A DNA stretch of 64,000 nucleotides from Amylibacter sp. SFDW26 (GTDB lineage Bacteria; Pseudomonadota; Alphaproteobacteria; Rhodobacterales; Rhodobacteraceae). The position numbers and the translations under genes are program-made. Shown here in pieces: positions 56,027-63,090 of this stretch; position 1 is the first letter of the stretch, and each line of letters opens with the position of its first letter. The stretch is taken from contig NZ_WEIC01000001.1 of the NCBI RefSeq assembly GCF_009184395.1, positions 576,047-640,046 on the forward strand, read 5' to 3'. The notes below the pieces were generated by a model. It was not told the DNA's origin. It was given only the letters and a program-made list of their open reading frames with translations, and did no database searches.

Positions 56027-56362
56027 ATGGTTGATTATCGAGAAATTTCTCAAGATTACGCTCAAGGTGCAATAAAGGCAGCTTTTGCTTTGAATGGAAC
56101 TTCATGCATAGCTATAGTATCTCAACTTTCCGATATTCGTGATAGTTTATTTTCTAGTTATGTTGGCCTTAGTTTGAAGCTTTGGTGTATTGGCCTTTCC
56201 CTGTCAGCATTGACTTGGATTATAGGGTTTGCGTCTGCAAGATATGTGGATAAATCGTATAATGAATCTGGGGAGTGGCAATTAAAAAGAGCTAACGAAC
56301 TTATGATTGGTGGTTATGTCATTATAATTACATCTATTTTGTTTTCTTATTCGGCGCATTAA
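56027..56362 (+). CDS. Two-helix membrane protein, unknown function
   Basis: 111-residue protein whose ATG directly touches the thyX stop (TAGATG). It has two or three hydrophobic segments (about 54-70 and 92-108), with the AFALNGTSCIAIVSQL stretch as a further weak one. I do not recognise the family with confidence; small Rhodobacterales membrane proteins with a LNG start of helix 1 resemble it. It is markedly more AT-rich than thyX. Coupled translation with thyX is the main reason to believe it is real. Confidence 0.6.
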   Translation: MVDYREISQDYAQGAIKAAFALNGTSCIAIVSQLSDIRDSLFSSYVGLSLKLWCIGLSLSALTWIIGFASARYVDKSYNESGEWQLKRANELMIGGYVIIITSILFSYSAH

Positions 56363-56424
56363 ATTTAGCTAATGGTTTTAACTCTTAATTAATCACCACA
56401 AACACCAGCGCCCGAGACGAGGGT

Positions 56425-56481
56425 GGGCGCAATGCGCCCTCCCGTGGGGGAGGATCGGGCGCGTCCGTGCTATGCACGGAC
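56425..56481. repeat. Cluster of three GC-rich hairpins
   Basis: Three consecutive perfect or near-perfect stems in an otherwise AT-rich gap: GGGCGC/GCGCCC (56425-56439), CCTCCC/GGGAGG (56438-56453) and GTCCGTGC-TAT-GCACGGAC (56463-56481). It lies in the 180-bp gap between the membrane-protein gene and the zigA stop. No T-run follows, so it is not a simple terminator; a REP-like or regulatory RNA element is possible. Confidence 0.6.
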
Positions 56482-56542
56482 ATGGTTATGGCTGGCGTTG
56501 TGTTGTACTGTGCGCAGGTTTCAACGCACCGCACAAAAATAT

Positions 56543-57760
56543 CTACGCAGACTTTTGCATTTCAGCCTGAGCCCAATTCGGGAACGGATCGCTGTATTCT
56601 GGCAGTTCTTCCACGCTCTCCGCAATCCCTTCAGGGATCAAAGCACCGTCCAGTTTCGACGTTAAATCCAGCCAGTTCATCCCTGTGCCAATAAACACGA
56701 TCTCTTGACGGCGATCGCCCCATGGTTCTTGCCAATGTGTTTCCATATAGGCGCGTGCGGTTTCATTCTCTGGCCATCTTTCCTTTGGTGTGGTTGCCCA
56801 CCACTGGCCAAGCGGTTTCACGGATGACAAAGCCCCCGCCAAAGAAAACTCTGCAACCCACTCAGGACGTGATGCAATCCAAAAGTGGCCTTTGGCGCGG
56901 ATCACACCTGGCAAAGCGCCGTTTAAAACGGCCAAGATTTTTTCTGGGTCAAACGGGCGGCGTGCGCGGTATACGAATGTTTTCACATCATATTCATCGC
57001 TTTCTGGTATGTGATCGGCAAATCCATACAGCTCTTTTGCCCACATCGGGTGATCATGTGCAGAAGCGAAATCAAACAGCCCTGTGTTCAAAATCTCTTT
57101 TGCTGGCACATCAGAATAGCTGCTGCGAATGATCTTAGCGTCCGCATTCAAGCTTCGAATAATTTTCAACGCCGCATCCACCTGATCTTTTGTGGCATCT
57201 ACAACTTTGTTCAGCACCACAACATCCGCAAATTCGATTTGCTCGACCAGTAGGTTTACCAAAGTACGGTCATCCTGTTCGCCCAAGCTTTCACCACGAT
57301 CGCTTAAGAAGTCATGGCTTGAATAATCATTCAGCAGGTTCACCGCATCCACAACAGTCACCATTGTATCAAGGCGGGCTATATCAGACAGGCTTTGGCC
57401 GTCTTCATCACGGAACTCAAATGTTGCGGCTACAGGCAGGGGTTCGGAAATACCCGTGGATTCAATCAACAAATAATCAAAACGACCATCCTCAGACAAT
57501 CTGCGCACTTCTTGCAAAAGGTCATCACGCAATGTGCAGCAAATACAACCGTTCGACATTTCAACCAATGTTTCATCTGTGCGGCTCAGTTCTGTATTCG
57601 CGCGAACAAGGTCTGCATCGATATTCACCTCGGACATATCATTCACGATGACAGCAACTTTTAATCCATCACGATTATTTAAAACACGATTGAGCAAGGT
57701 GGTTTTGCCTGCACCAAGGAAACCAGATAAAACTGTTACAGGAAGACGGGTGTCGGACAT
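56543..57760 (-). CDS. COG0523 (ZigA/CobW-like) GTP-dependent metallochaperone
   Basis: 405-residue G3E GTPase. Walker A GFLGAGKT (residues 13-20), metal-binding CxCC in NGCICC (Cys72, Cys74, Cys75), [14 protein letters not shown], and NKVV for guanine specificity. The C-terminal CobW_C domain contains [20 protein letters not shown]0523 proteins under Zur control help cells survive zinc limitation. An ATGTTAT-AAC-ATAACAT dyad lies 22 bp upstream of the start, which supports this role. Confidence 0.92.
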   Translation of the reverse strand: MSDTRLPVTVLSGFLGAGKTTLLNRVLNNRDGLKVAVIVNDMSEVNIDADLVRANTELSRTDETLVEMSNGCICCTLRDDLLQEVRRLSEDGRFDYLLIESTGISEPLPVAATFEFRDEDGQSLSDIARLDTMVTVVDAVNLLNDYSSHDFLSDRGESLGEQDDRTLVNLLVEQIEFADVVVLNKVVDATKDQVDAALKIIRSLNADAKIIRSSYSDVPAKEILNTGLFDFASAHDHPMWAKELYGFADHIPESDEYDVKTFVYRARRPFDPEKILAVLNGALPGVIRAKGHFWIASRPEWVAEFSLAGALSSVKPLGQWWATTPKERWPENETARAYMETHWQEPWGDRRQEIVFIGTGMNWLDLTSKLDGALIPEGIAESVEELPEYSDPFPNWAQAEMQKSA

Positions 57761-57780
57761 TATAGTGCCTTTCTATTTGA

Positions 57781-57799
57781 TATGTTATAACATAACATA
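57781..57799. promoter_or_regulatory. Zur-type operator
   Basis: TATGTTAT-AAC-ATAACATA, an 8-bp perfect inverted repeat with a 3-nt spacer, matching the alphaproteobacterial Zur box pattern. It sits between the COG0523 gene start (57760) and the DUF6525 stop, exactly where a repressor of the metallochaperone gene would bind. Confidence 0.8.
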
Positions 57800-57916
57800 C
57801 ATAGAGCATAAAGAAACTACAACCATTACTGTAAAATTTTCTCTGAATAGGGTTGGAGCCATATATTATATGATCATCCGTTCCTTATCCTTTGCCAATG
57901 TCCGCCCTTCTGTCGT

Positions 57917-58120
57917 TTACAAGGCCATCAAAGCACCTTCAGCATTTTCGCCTTTTGACAAAGTTTTCACCCAAATACGCTTGGCAGATTTCGGTGGCCA
58001 AGGCAAAACAACCTCTGATAACCATACGCGCAATGGAGCAGGGAGGGTATCGTAAGATTGCACTGGATTAACCACGCGCTTTTTCCCGCGAAGTGATGTT
58101 GAGCCTAAATTCTTGTTCAT
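57917..58120 (-). CDS. DUF6525 family protein
   Basis: 67-residue small protein starting at the ATG 58120 (MNKNLGSTSLRGKKR). The block SYDTLPAPLRVWLSEVVLPW, followed by PPKSAKRIWVKTL, is the conserved feature of this short Rhodobacterales-type family. The longer frame to 58207 adds residues without coding character and is rejected. Highly basic, no membrane helix. Function unknown. It lies upstream of the Zur box on the same strand as the COG0523 gene. Confidence 0.75.
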   Translation of the reverse strand: MNKNLGSTSLRGKKRVVNPVQSYDTLPAPLRVWLSEVVLPWPPKSAKRIWVKTLSKGENAEGALMAL

Positions 58121-58561
58121 TGATGTGCATAGGGTAAGTAATTTAAGTGCAATGTTATGCCATAATGCGAAAGCATAAAGGCAAGCGTTGGTTAAGCTAT
58201 AGTTCACGCATAATATTATTCCCCCGAAGGGGTCTGCGGGGGCGGGGAACCACCGCAGACAAATCTTCTACTGCTCAAGAAGACTTTCTATGAATTCACC
58301 GCCGTGGGAGGGCAATGGTAAATCCAGTTTGGCATGATCGGATAGGGAAAGATCAGTCTGCCATGAATTGAGCATATGATATTATATCTGGAAGGTGTGT
58401 AATGCACATTACGTAAAGAGCTGAGCATATCTCTTAGAAACCTACGTAGTCGATAAGTTCGAAATATGGTATTTTATATATGTGTCACAATATTGCCCCG
58501 AAGCCATCTCAATCTTGGCACAACCCTTCGTCATAATGTTCGAAAAGTGCAGGAGCAGTCC
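58121..58561. other. Long gene-free region with a GC-rich hairpin
   Basis: 441 bp. It contains CCCCGAAGGGG (58222-58232) next to an 8-bp stem GTCTGCGG/CCGCAGAC (58232-58260) with a G-rich loop, then CTTCT/AGAAG (58265-58282), and GTAATG-CA-CATTAC (58399-58412). The small frames here look non-coding. The hairpins resemble those near thyX and zigA in having purine-rich loops. Confidence 0.5.
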
Positions 58562-58870
58562 ATGAATTTTATCATAAGTTACAGCAGTGTTGAGGGTGTA
58601 TCTGCGTATACCAAAATTACGGCAGCTAATTTGATTGGGTTTTCATTTATTCTTCCCATCGCTATGTCATATGCCCCTTTGCCTTTCCCAACAGCGCTTT
58701 TGGTATTGGTTCTATATCTGATGATGTCTCATGTCCGTCATTGGGAACGTGATAACACGTTGACGGATCCAGAAGGGGTGCGTTTGGACTGGTTTCGCAG
58801 TGGTATCTATTTATGGATGCCGATGGCATGTGGTGTGTTTTCCACGATTTTGGTGGCAACAGTCATTTAA
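58562..58870 (+). CDS. Small membrane protein, unknown function
   Basis: 102 residues from the ATG at 58562, which is preceded by GGAGCAG. Three hydrophobic stretches are visible (about 20-38, 38-55 and 82-100), with a charged middle (RHWERDNTLTDPEGVRLDW). The longer frame starting at 58466 is not supported. No family is recognised. It is convergent with cspA1, separated by that gene's terminator. Confidence 0.6.
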   Translation: MNFIISYSSVEGVSAYTKITAANLIGFSFILPIAMSYAPLPFPTALLVLVLYLMMSHVRHWERDNTLTDPEGVRLDWFRSGIYLWMPMACGVFSTILVATVI

Positions 58871-58938
58871 AGTGGTCTGACATTTGTCATACGTCCAGTG
58901 CACGCACTGTGCACGCGGATCATACATCAGTTTTGCAT

Positions 58939-58968
58939 AAAAAAACGGCGATCCGAAGACCGCCGTTT
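58939..58968 (-). terminator. Terminator of first cspA gene
   Basis: Minus strand: AAACGGCG-GTCTTCGGAT-CGCCGTTT followed by a T-run, 24 bp past the cspA1 stop. A 19-nt copy of its 3' half occurs at 59424-59442. Confidence 0.85.
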
Positions 58969-58992
58969 CAAAATTCCGTAAGCTATAAAAGC

Positions 58993-59199
58993 TTATGCAA
59001 GTGCGATTGCAGTTGCGTTTTCTTTACCGTTACGGCCAGTTTCTAGCTCGTAAGATACTTTTTGGTTGTCGTCCAAACCTTGAAGGCCAGCCGCTTGAAC
59101 AGCAGTGATGTGTACGAATACATCGTCGCCGCCTTGGTCAGGTTGAATGAAGCCGAAGCCTTTAGTTGGGTTAAACCATTTTACAGTGCCAGTAGCCAT
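58993..59199 (-). CDS. Cold-shock protein, CspA family (first copy)
   Basis: 68-residue beta-barrel RNA chaperone starting MATGTVKWFNPTKGFGFIQP, with RNP1 KGFGFI and RNP2 DVFVHI. The ATG at 59199 has AGGAGA about 9 nt upstream; the longer frame to 59343 runs through the untranslated leader and is rejected. A second, 90%-similar copy lies upstream on the same strand at 59582-59788, and the leaders share a GCGACATGCCG-type block. Confidence 0.95.
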   Translation of the reverse strand: MATGTVKWFNPTKGFGFIQPDQGGDDVFVHITAVQAAGLQGLDDNQKVSYELETGRNGKENATAIALA

Positions 59200-59221
59200 C
59201 TGTTTATCTCCTAAGTTTCCG

Positions 59222-59247
59222 CGCACGACATGCCGCGGTGTGGTGTT
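59222..59247 (-). repeat. Leader block shared by the two cspA genes
   Basis: GCGC(A/G)CGACATGCCG followed by a TGGTG stretch occurs here and at 59812-59836, 23 and 24 nt upstream of the two cspA start codons. Duplicated with the genes, or kept for temperature-responsive translation. Confidence 0.55.
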
Positions 59248-59423
59248 ATCTCCTTGATCCCATTGCAGAAATACAAGGCGGCGCACGGCCGTTAATACAG
59301 GACTTTCAAGCATCAGATTTAGGAACTTGGAAAGGCCGGACACTCTGTTAGGAGAGAGGCTGAAACCGTGCAGACCATAATCTGCGTAAGTCTCTTAATT
59401 CATCGAATTCTACTAATGTATAA

Positions 59424-59442
59424 CGATCCGAAGACCGCCGTT
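59424..59442 (-). repeat. 19-nt partial copy of the cspA1 terminator
   Basis: CGATCCGAAGACCGCCGTT is identical to 58949-58967 in the cspA1 terminator, but lacks the pairing arm. It suggests the cspA region arose by tandem duplication. Confidence 0.65.
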
Positions 59443-59531
59443 ATCATATATTAAGTGGCACATAAGCTGGAATAGGGGCATCGGTCAAGGGGTATCGGTT
59501 TTTGAGACTTTGATAAGCGGGTTTCCCCAAA

Positions 59532-59558
59532 CAAAAACGGCGACCAATGGCCGCCGTT
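59532..59558 (-). terminator. Terminator of second cspA gene
   Basis: Minus strand: AACGGCG-G...CGCCGTTTTTG, 24 bp after the cspA2 stop, the same AACGGCG/CGCCGTT stem as the cspA1 terminator. Confidence 0.8.
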
Positions 59559-59581
59559 AAAAATCATGAAAAAACAATGAA

Positions 59582-59788
59582 TTATACAAGAGCGATGTTC
59601 GTCGCGTTTTCCTTGCCGTTACGGCCAGTTTCTAATTCGTATGTTACTTTTTGGTTGTCGTCCAAACCTTGCAAACCTGCAGCTTGAACAGCCGTTACGT
59701 GTACAAATACATCGTTTCCGCCATCATCAGGTTGAATAAAGCCGTAGCCTTTCGTTGGGTTAAACCATTTTACGGTGCCATTCGCCAT
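59582..59788 (-). CDS. Cold-shock protein, CspA family (second copy)
   Basis: 68 residues, starting MANGTVKWFNPTKGYGFIQP at the ATG at 59788. RNP1 is KGYGFI and RNP2 DVFVHV. It differs from the first copy at only a few positions (Gly/Ser, Asp/Asn, Ile/Val types), so the pair is a recent duplicate. The longer frame to 59974 is leader sequence. A GGAGAA Shine-Dalgarno lies just upstream on the minus strand. Confidence 0.95.
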   Translation of the reverse strand: MANGTVKWFNPTKGYGFIQPDDGGNDVFVHVTAVQAAGLQGLDDNQKVTYELETGRNGKENATNIALV

Positions 59789-59989
59789 CCGTGTTCTCCT
59801 TCGTAGTGCCACGCGCGACATGCCGTGGGGTGGTGCTGCTGTAGTATTCTCGGTATCAGCAGGCATCACGGGGGAAGTCAGCGGATCAGTGGAACAATTA
59901 GCTTTACATCGTGGATAATGGTTCGATTCTGTTGAATTGCAAGCATTTCCTTTGAGGGTTATAGATTTCGGCAATTAACGGAGAATCTG

Positions 59990-60322
59990 ATGAATATTAC
60001 ACTATATGGACTAAAGACCTGTGATACCTGCAAAAAAGCTTTAAAATCACTATCTGCAGCTGGGCATGAGGTGACTTATGTTGATGTACGTGCAGATGGT
60101 GTTGCACCGGCTAAATTAGCAGAGTTTCAAGGGCTTTTTGGTGATGCGCTGACAAATACACGCTCAACAACCTGGCGCGGTTTGGATGAAACACAACGTG
60201 CACGTCCAGCATTAGAGTTGATTGCAGAAAACCCAACCTTGATGAAGCGACCTGTCATTGAAACAGCAAATGGTTCATATTTAGGATGGGGAAAAGATGT
60301 TCAAGCACAGTTTGAAGATTAA
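59990..60322 (+). CDS. ArsC/Spx-fold protein (YffB-like)
   Basis: 110-residue thioredoxin-like protein of the ArsC/Spx superfamily. The N terminus MNITLYGLKTCDTCKKALKS contains CxxC, and LMKRPVIETANGSYLGWG holds the conserved Arg-Pro loop. The gram-positive Spx role is transcriptional; in Proteobacteria such YffB-like proteins are assigned as glutathione-dependent reductases of unknown substrate. Its terminator is shared with the bufferin operon. Confidence 0.88.
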   Translation: MNITLYGLKTCDTCKKALKSLSAAGHEVTYVDVRADGVAPAKLAEFQGLFGDALTNTRSTTWRGLDETQRARPALELIAENPTLMKRPVIETANGSYLGWGKDVQAQFED

Positions 60323-60324
60323 GG

Positions 60325-60357
60325 AAAAGGCCTTAGATATCTACTCTAAGGCCTTTT
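60325..60357. terminator. Strong bidirectional terminator
   Basis: Near-perfect 13-bp stem AAAAGGCCTTAGA/TCTAAGGCCTTTT between the ArsC/Spx gene (plus) and doxX (minus), with T-rich ends on both strands. It ends the bufferin operon. Confidence 0.9.
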
Positions 60358-60362
60358 AATTA

Positions 60363-60908
60363 TTAGCGAATTTTAAGAACGCGATCCAAGGATAATGGTC
60401 CTGCGCCTTTTACGATCATCGTAATAAGTAAAGTGATCCACAATAGACGTTGATCCAAGACCAAGCTGTCTGATGCACGGTCAAACCAAGAGCCGAATGT
60501 TGCAGAATCAAGGTCATGCCCTGTTTTATCGACGAATGATTGTACAAAAACAAACCCAATCATGCCGATCGCAGCAAAACGCGTGAATAAACCAACGAGG
60601 ATTAAGAAAGGTAGAACAAACTCTGCGGTCGTACCAGCAATCGCAATCAGTTTGTAGATACCGCCCAATGCACTGCTGTCGTATCCAACAGCATCAAATA
60701 CTTTTGGGAACATCTGGATGTATGCGTTGTCATTCGGGAATAAGAAGCCCAGAACGCCATCGCCAACTTTGGTTTTTGCAGAGTTCCAGAAATAAACAAG
60801 CAAAACAGCAGCAAAAGCAAAACGTGCCAATGTTGGAAGCAGCCATGTGCCTGCTAACTTTGTGATCATATCTATGACCTTATTATAGAGTGTAAAAATT
60901 GCGTTCAT
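60363..60908 (-). CDS. DoxX-family membrane protein of the bufferin cluster
   Basis: About 181 residues with four hydrophobic helices (near 18-36, 65-85, 92-110 and 130-150). DoxX features are WLLPTLARFAFAAVLLVYFW and TAEFVLPFLILVGLFTRFAA. The ATG at 60908 is favoured because GGGG lies 6 nt upstream; 60914 is also in frame. It sits 5 bp after the bufC stop. DoxX genes are common in DUF2282/DUF692 clusters. Its role may be membrane quinone or redox handling; this is not established. Confidence 0.9.
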   Translation of the reverse strand: MNAIFTLYNKVIDMITKLAGTWLLPTLARFAFAAVLLVYFWNSAKTKVGDGVLGFLFPNDNAYIQMFPKVFDAVGYDSSALGGIYKLIAIAGTTAEFVLPFLILVGLFTRFAAIGMIGFVFVQSFVDKTGHDLDSATFGSWFDRASDSLVLDQRLLWITLLITMIVKGAGPLSLDRVLKIR

Positions 60909-60919
60909 GATCATCCCCT

Positions 60920-61666
60920 TTATATGTTTATGTGTGTGATCAGTTGGTGTGTCAGTAATAATCCAAGCGCTTGGCCCAGATCAAAGGTTTCATCGATACC
61001 CAGTGTTGCCTCATAGGCTTCGCCAAGTGTGTTATTCTGTAAGTTTGATAAAAAACAATGTGTTGCATCATCTATTTCAACCATATCTACGTCTAGTTCT
61101 GGTCTAAATAATAGAACGGCTTGTGCCACAGCTTTTGGTTGCGGTGCCCCTTCAACCATATTCATGTTCCATATTGAAAGAACTGGATATGCTGATTTAA
61201 GCATCCGGGCAGCTGGTGATAATTCTAATTTCACGTTCATCAGATCTTCGGGCGCAATAGCGCCAAGAGCATCAGGTGAAATCGCGATGCTGTCTGTTGC
61301 ATGATAGCTGCTGCGACGCGCCAGTTCCAAACGGGCAACATCTGGCAGATAGGGAAGCTGTTGTACGTGTTCAAAGTTTTCTAAAAATTCAGGGAAGGCT
61401 TCACCGTAAAACATCATCATTGGTGTGGTCGGCGGATGTGCACGAACATAAACGCCTGCCATCGCTTTGAAAAATTCATCTCCGACCAATTTATGGATAG
61501 CTGGAAAGGCTGTTTCCATTGCATCAATCAGGCTGACCACCACATTATTGCGGTAGACATCAAAGCGTTTGCCAGCAGGACGGCCTTGATAATCAACCAT
61601 GCCTGCGGGTGTCGCCAAGTCTGCGTTTAACAGGGCGGCTGTGAAATCTGTTTGCGTTACGGTCAT
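60920..61666 (-). CDS. bufC: DUF2063 partner of the MNIO enzyme (bufferin maturation)
   Basis: 248-residue protein with the N-terminal DUF2063 module (FTAALLNADLATPAGMVDYQ, then GRPAGKRFDVYRNNVVVSLI) that recruits the precursor peptide to the MNIO enzyme. The C-terminal half is a separate alpha/beta region (FRPELDVDMVEID). It overlaps bufB by 4 bp and is followed by doxX. In characterised bufferin clusters the DUF2063 protein is the essential recognition partner. Confidence 0.9.
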   Translation of the reverse strand: MTVTQTDFTAALLNADLATPAGMVDYQGRPAGKRFDVYRNNVVVSLIDAMETAFPAIHKLVGDEFFKAMAGVYVRAHPPTTPMMMFYGEAFPEFLENFEHVQQLPYLPDVARLELARRSSYHATDSIAISPDALGAIAPEDLMNVKLELSPAARMLKSAYPVLSIWNMNMVEGAPQPKAVAQAVLLFRPELDVDMVEIDDATHCFLSNLQNNTLGEAYEATLGIDETFDLGQALGLLLTHQLITHINI

Positions 61667-62535
61667 TCTGCAGCGACCAACTGCGCGTTTGCCAGCAAAT
61701 CATCTGCAAGGCGGGCTTCATTGGCTAGAACATCCCAGCTTGGAATGTCATTGTCCCACTCAATCAATGTTGGGCGTGGGCCAGATTGTTTAAGCGTATA
61801 TTCATATAATTCCCAAACAGGATCAACGACTTGGCGTGAATGGCTGTCGATTAACAGCGTTTCGCCATGATCGTCTGCATCTTCTTCATGCCCACCTAAA
61901 TGGATTTCCCCAACGTGCTCTAAAGGATAGGCATCAATATAGGCTTCTGGGGAATACTGTTGGTTGGTTGCAGAGATGAAAACGTTGTTCACATCAAGCA
62001 GCAAACCACAGCCTGTACGTGTTGCAACTTCTGATAAGAAATCAATTTCAGACATATCGCTTTCTTCAAAAGCGCAATATGTGGATGGGTTTTCAAGCAG
62101 CATACGGCGGCCAACTGTATCTTGCACTTGATCGATGTGATCAACGACACGATCAACGACCGCTTGTGTGTAAGGCACAGGAAGGAGATCGTTTAAGAAA
62201 TGCGTTTCATGTGTAGACCACGCCAAATGTTCAGAAAACAGGGCAGGATTTAACCAGCTTACCAGATGTTTTAGGCGTGCAAGGTGATCTGCATCCAATG
62301 GACCTTCAGCACCAATAGACAATCCAACACCATGACAAGACACGGGATACATATCGCGAAGATGTTTAAGCTGCGCTATTGGGCGACCACCGTCACCCAT
62401 ATAATTTTCGGCGTGGATTTCGATCCAACCGATTGCAGAAGGGTCTTTCAAAATGCCATTCAAATGTTGTGCTTTATAGCCTACACCCGCGCGATTGGGG
62501 ATTTCAGGGATGTTGGCAGAGCTTTGATCTAGCAT
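61663..62535 (-). CDS. bufB: DUF692 multinuclear non-heme iron oxidative enzyme (MNIO)
   Basis: 290-residue TIM-barrel enzyme that modifies cysteines of the precursor peptide. Candidate iron ligands are spread through WIEIHAENYMG (His41, Glu43), CHGVGLSIG (His68), FSEHLAWS (Glu102, His103), LENPSTYCAFEE, LLLDVNNVFI (Asp181, Asn183), EIHLGGHEEDADDHG (His212, His216) and LIDSHSRQV (Asp230, His232). This pattern is diagnostic of DUF692. It lies 62 bp after bufA1 and overlaps bufC. Confidence 0.93.
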   Translation of the reverse strand: MLDQSSANIPEIPNRAGVGYKAQHLNGILKDPSAIGWIEIHAENYMGDGGRPIAQLKHLRDMYPVSCHGVGLSIGAEGPLDADHLARLKHLVSWLNPALFSEHLAWSTHETHFLNDLLPVPYTQAVVDRVVDHIDQVQDTVGRRMLLENPSTYCAFEESDMSEIDFLSEVATRTGCGLLLDVNNVFISATNQQYSPEAYIDAYPLEHVGEIHLGGHEEDADDHGETLLIDSHSRQVVDPVWELYEYTLKQSGPRPTLIEWDNDIPSWDVLANEARLADDLLANAQLVAAE

Positions 62536-62597
62536 TGTGAAAACTCCTTTTCAGGGTAGGTGTGGCAGAGTGTCCGCCACACCAAAAGACTTAATGC

Positions 62598-62900
62598 TTA
62601 TGCAGGGATGTCGCGTGAAAGCTCTTCCAAAGAACCTGTACGTGGTGTGCCGTCTGCAAGTGCTGGTAGTTCGATACCTTCACATGTACCTTTAGCAACC
62701 AATGACCATGCGTTACCTTGGTAATCTACTTTAGATGTACCTGCACATGATGTACCTGGACCAGCTGCACAACCGTTTTCACCAGCCAGAGCAACGCCGT
62801 AGCATTTTTCTTTACCAGCTGCTGAAGCTGTGTGTGTTTGCGCTGTAAGAGCTGCTGCAACTGCTGATGCTACTGCTAATGATTTTACTGTTTTTGACAT
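62598..62900 (-). CDS. bufA1: Bufferin-type precursor peptide (DUF2282)
   Basis: 100-residue secreted precursor. Residues 1-28 form a Sec signal ending HTASA, with cleavage before AGKEK. Four cysteines (Cys33, Cys44, Cys52, Cys73) lie in [33 protein letters not shown] and GTCEG; the central two are the ones modified in characterised bufferins. The mature protein is expected in the periplasm, binding copper. First gene of the operon, with a 14-bp palindrome 86-99 bp upstream. The C-terminal tail [20 protein letters not shown] is longer and more acidic than the cysteine core. Confidence 0.93.
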   Translation of the reverse strand: MSKTVKSLAVASAVAAALTAQTHTASAAGKEKCYGVALAGENGCAAGPGTSCAGTSKVDYQGNAWSLVAKGTCEGIELPALADGTPRTGSLEELSRDIPA

Positions 62901-62985
62901 TGTGTGTCTCCTTGAAGGGTCTGTTAATACTGTTCGCTTCTTTGCGATGACTAAGACTTAGCAAAATAAATGTCTAACGCGCCAC

Positions 62986-62999
62986 TCACATCGATGTGA
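62986..62999. promoter_or_regulatory. Palindrome TCACATCGATGTGA upstream of bufA1
   Basis: Perfect 14-bp dyad, 86-99 bp before the bufA1 start. It has the same arms as the palindrome at 48841. Close by lie CTAAG-A-CTTAG (62951-62961) and GTAA-CA-TTAC (63021-63030). One of these is likely the operator of the bufferin promoter. Confidence 0.5.
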
Positions 63000-63045
63000 A
63001 TAACATGTAGTTCAGAGTTTGTAACATTACGGGGGCTAAAACGCA

Positions 63046-63071
63046 AAAAAGGCTGGAAAACCAGCCTTTTT
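63046..63071. terminator. Bidirectional terminator between bufA1 and fpr
   Basis: Perfect 11-bp stem AAAAAGGCTGG/CCAGCCTTTTT, 20 bp after the fpr stop. It ends the fpr transcript and separates it from the bufferin promoter region. Confidence 0.9.
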
Positions 63072-63090
63072 CAATAAGTTTTGTTACAGA

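Larger units (their letters stand above)
59200..59581. other. Leader of cspA1 and end of cspA2
   Basis: 382 bp with no gene. It holds the cspA1 5' leader, including the block at 59222-59247 shared with the cspA2 leader, the isolated 19-nt copy of the cspA1 terminator's 3' half (59424-59442), and the terminator of cspA2 (59532-59558). Confidence 0.7.

Noticed and set aside
57534-58055. Plus-strand frame of 173 codons across the zigA promoter
   Set aside because: It overlaps the end of the COG0523 gene, the Zur box and DUF6525 in antisense; it is a shadow.
59200-59343. N-terminal extensions of the two cspA frames
   Set aside because: The extra residues correspond to untranslated leader; the proteins start at the canonical MATGTVKWF and MANGTVKWF after AGGAGA-type ribosome sites.
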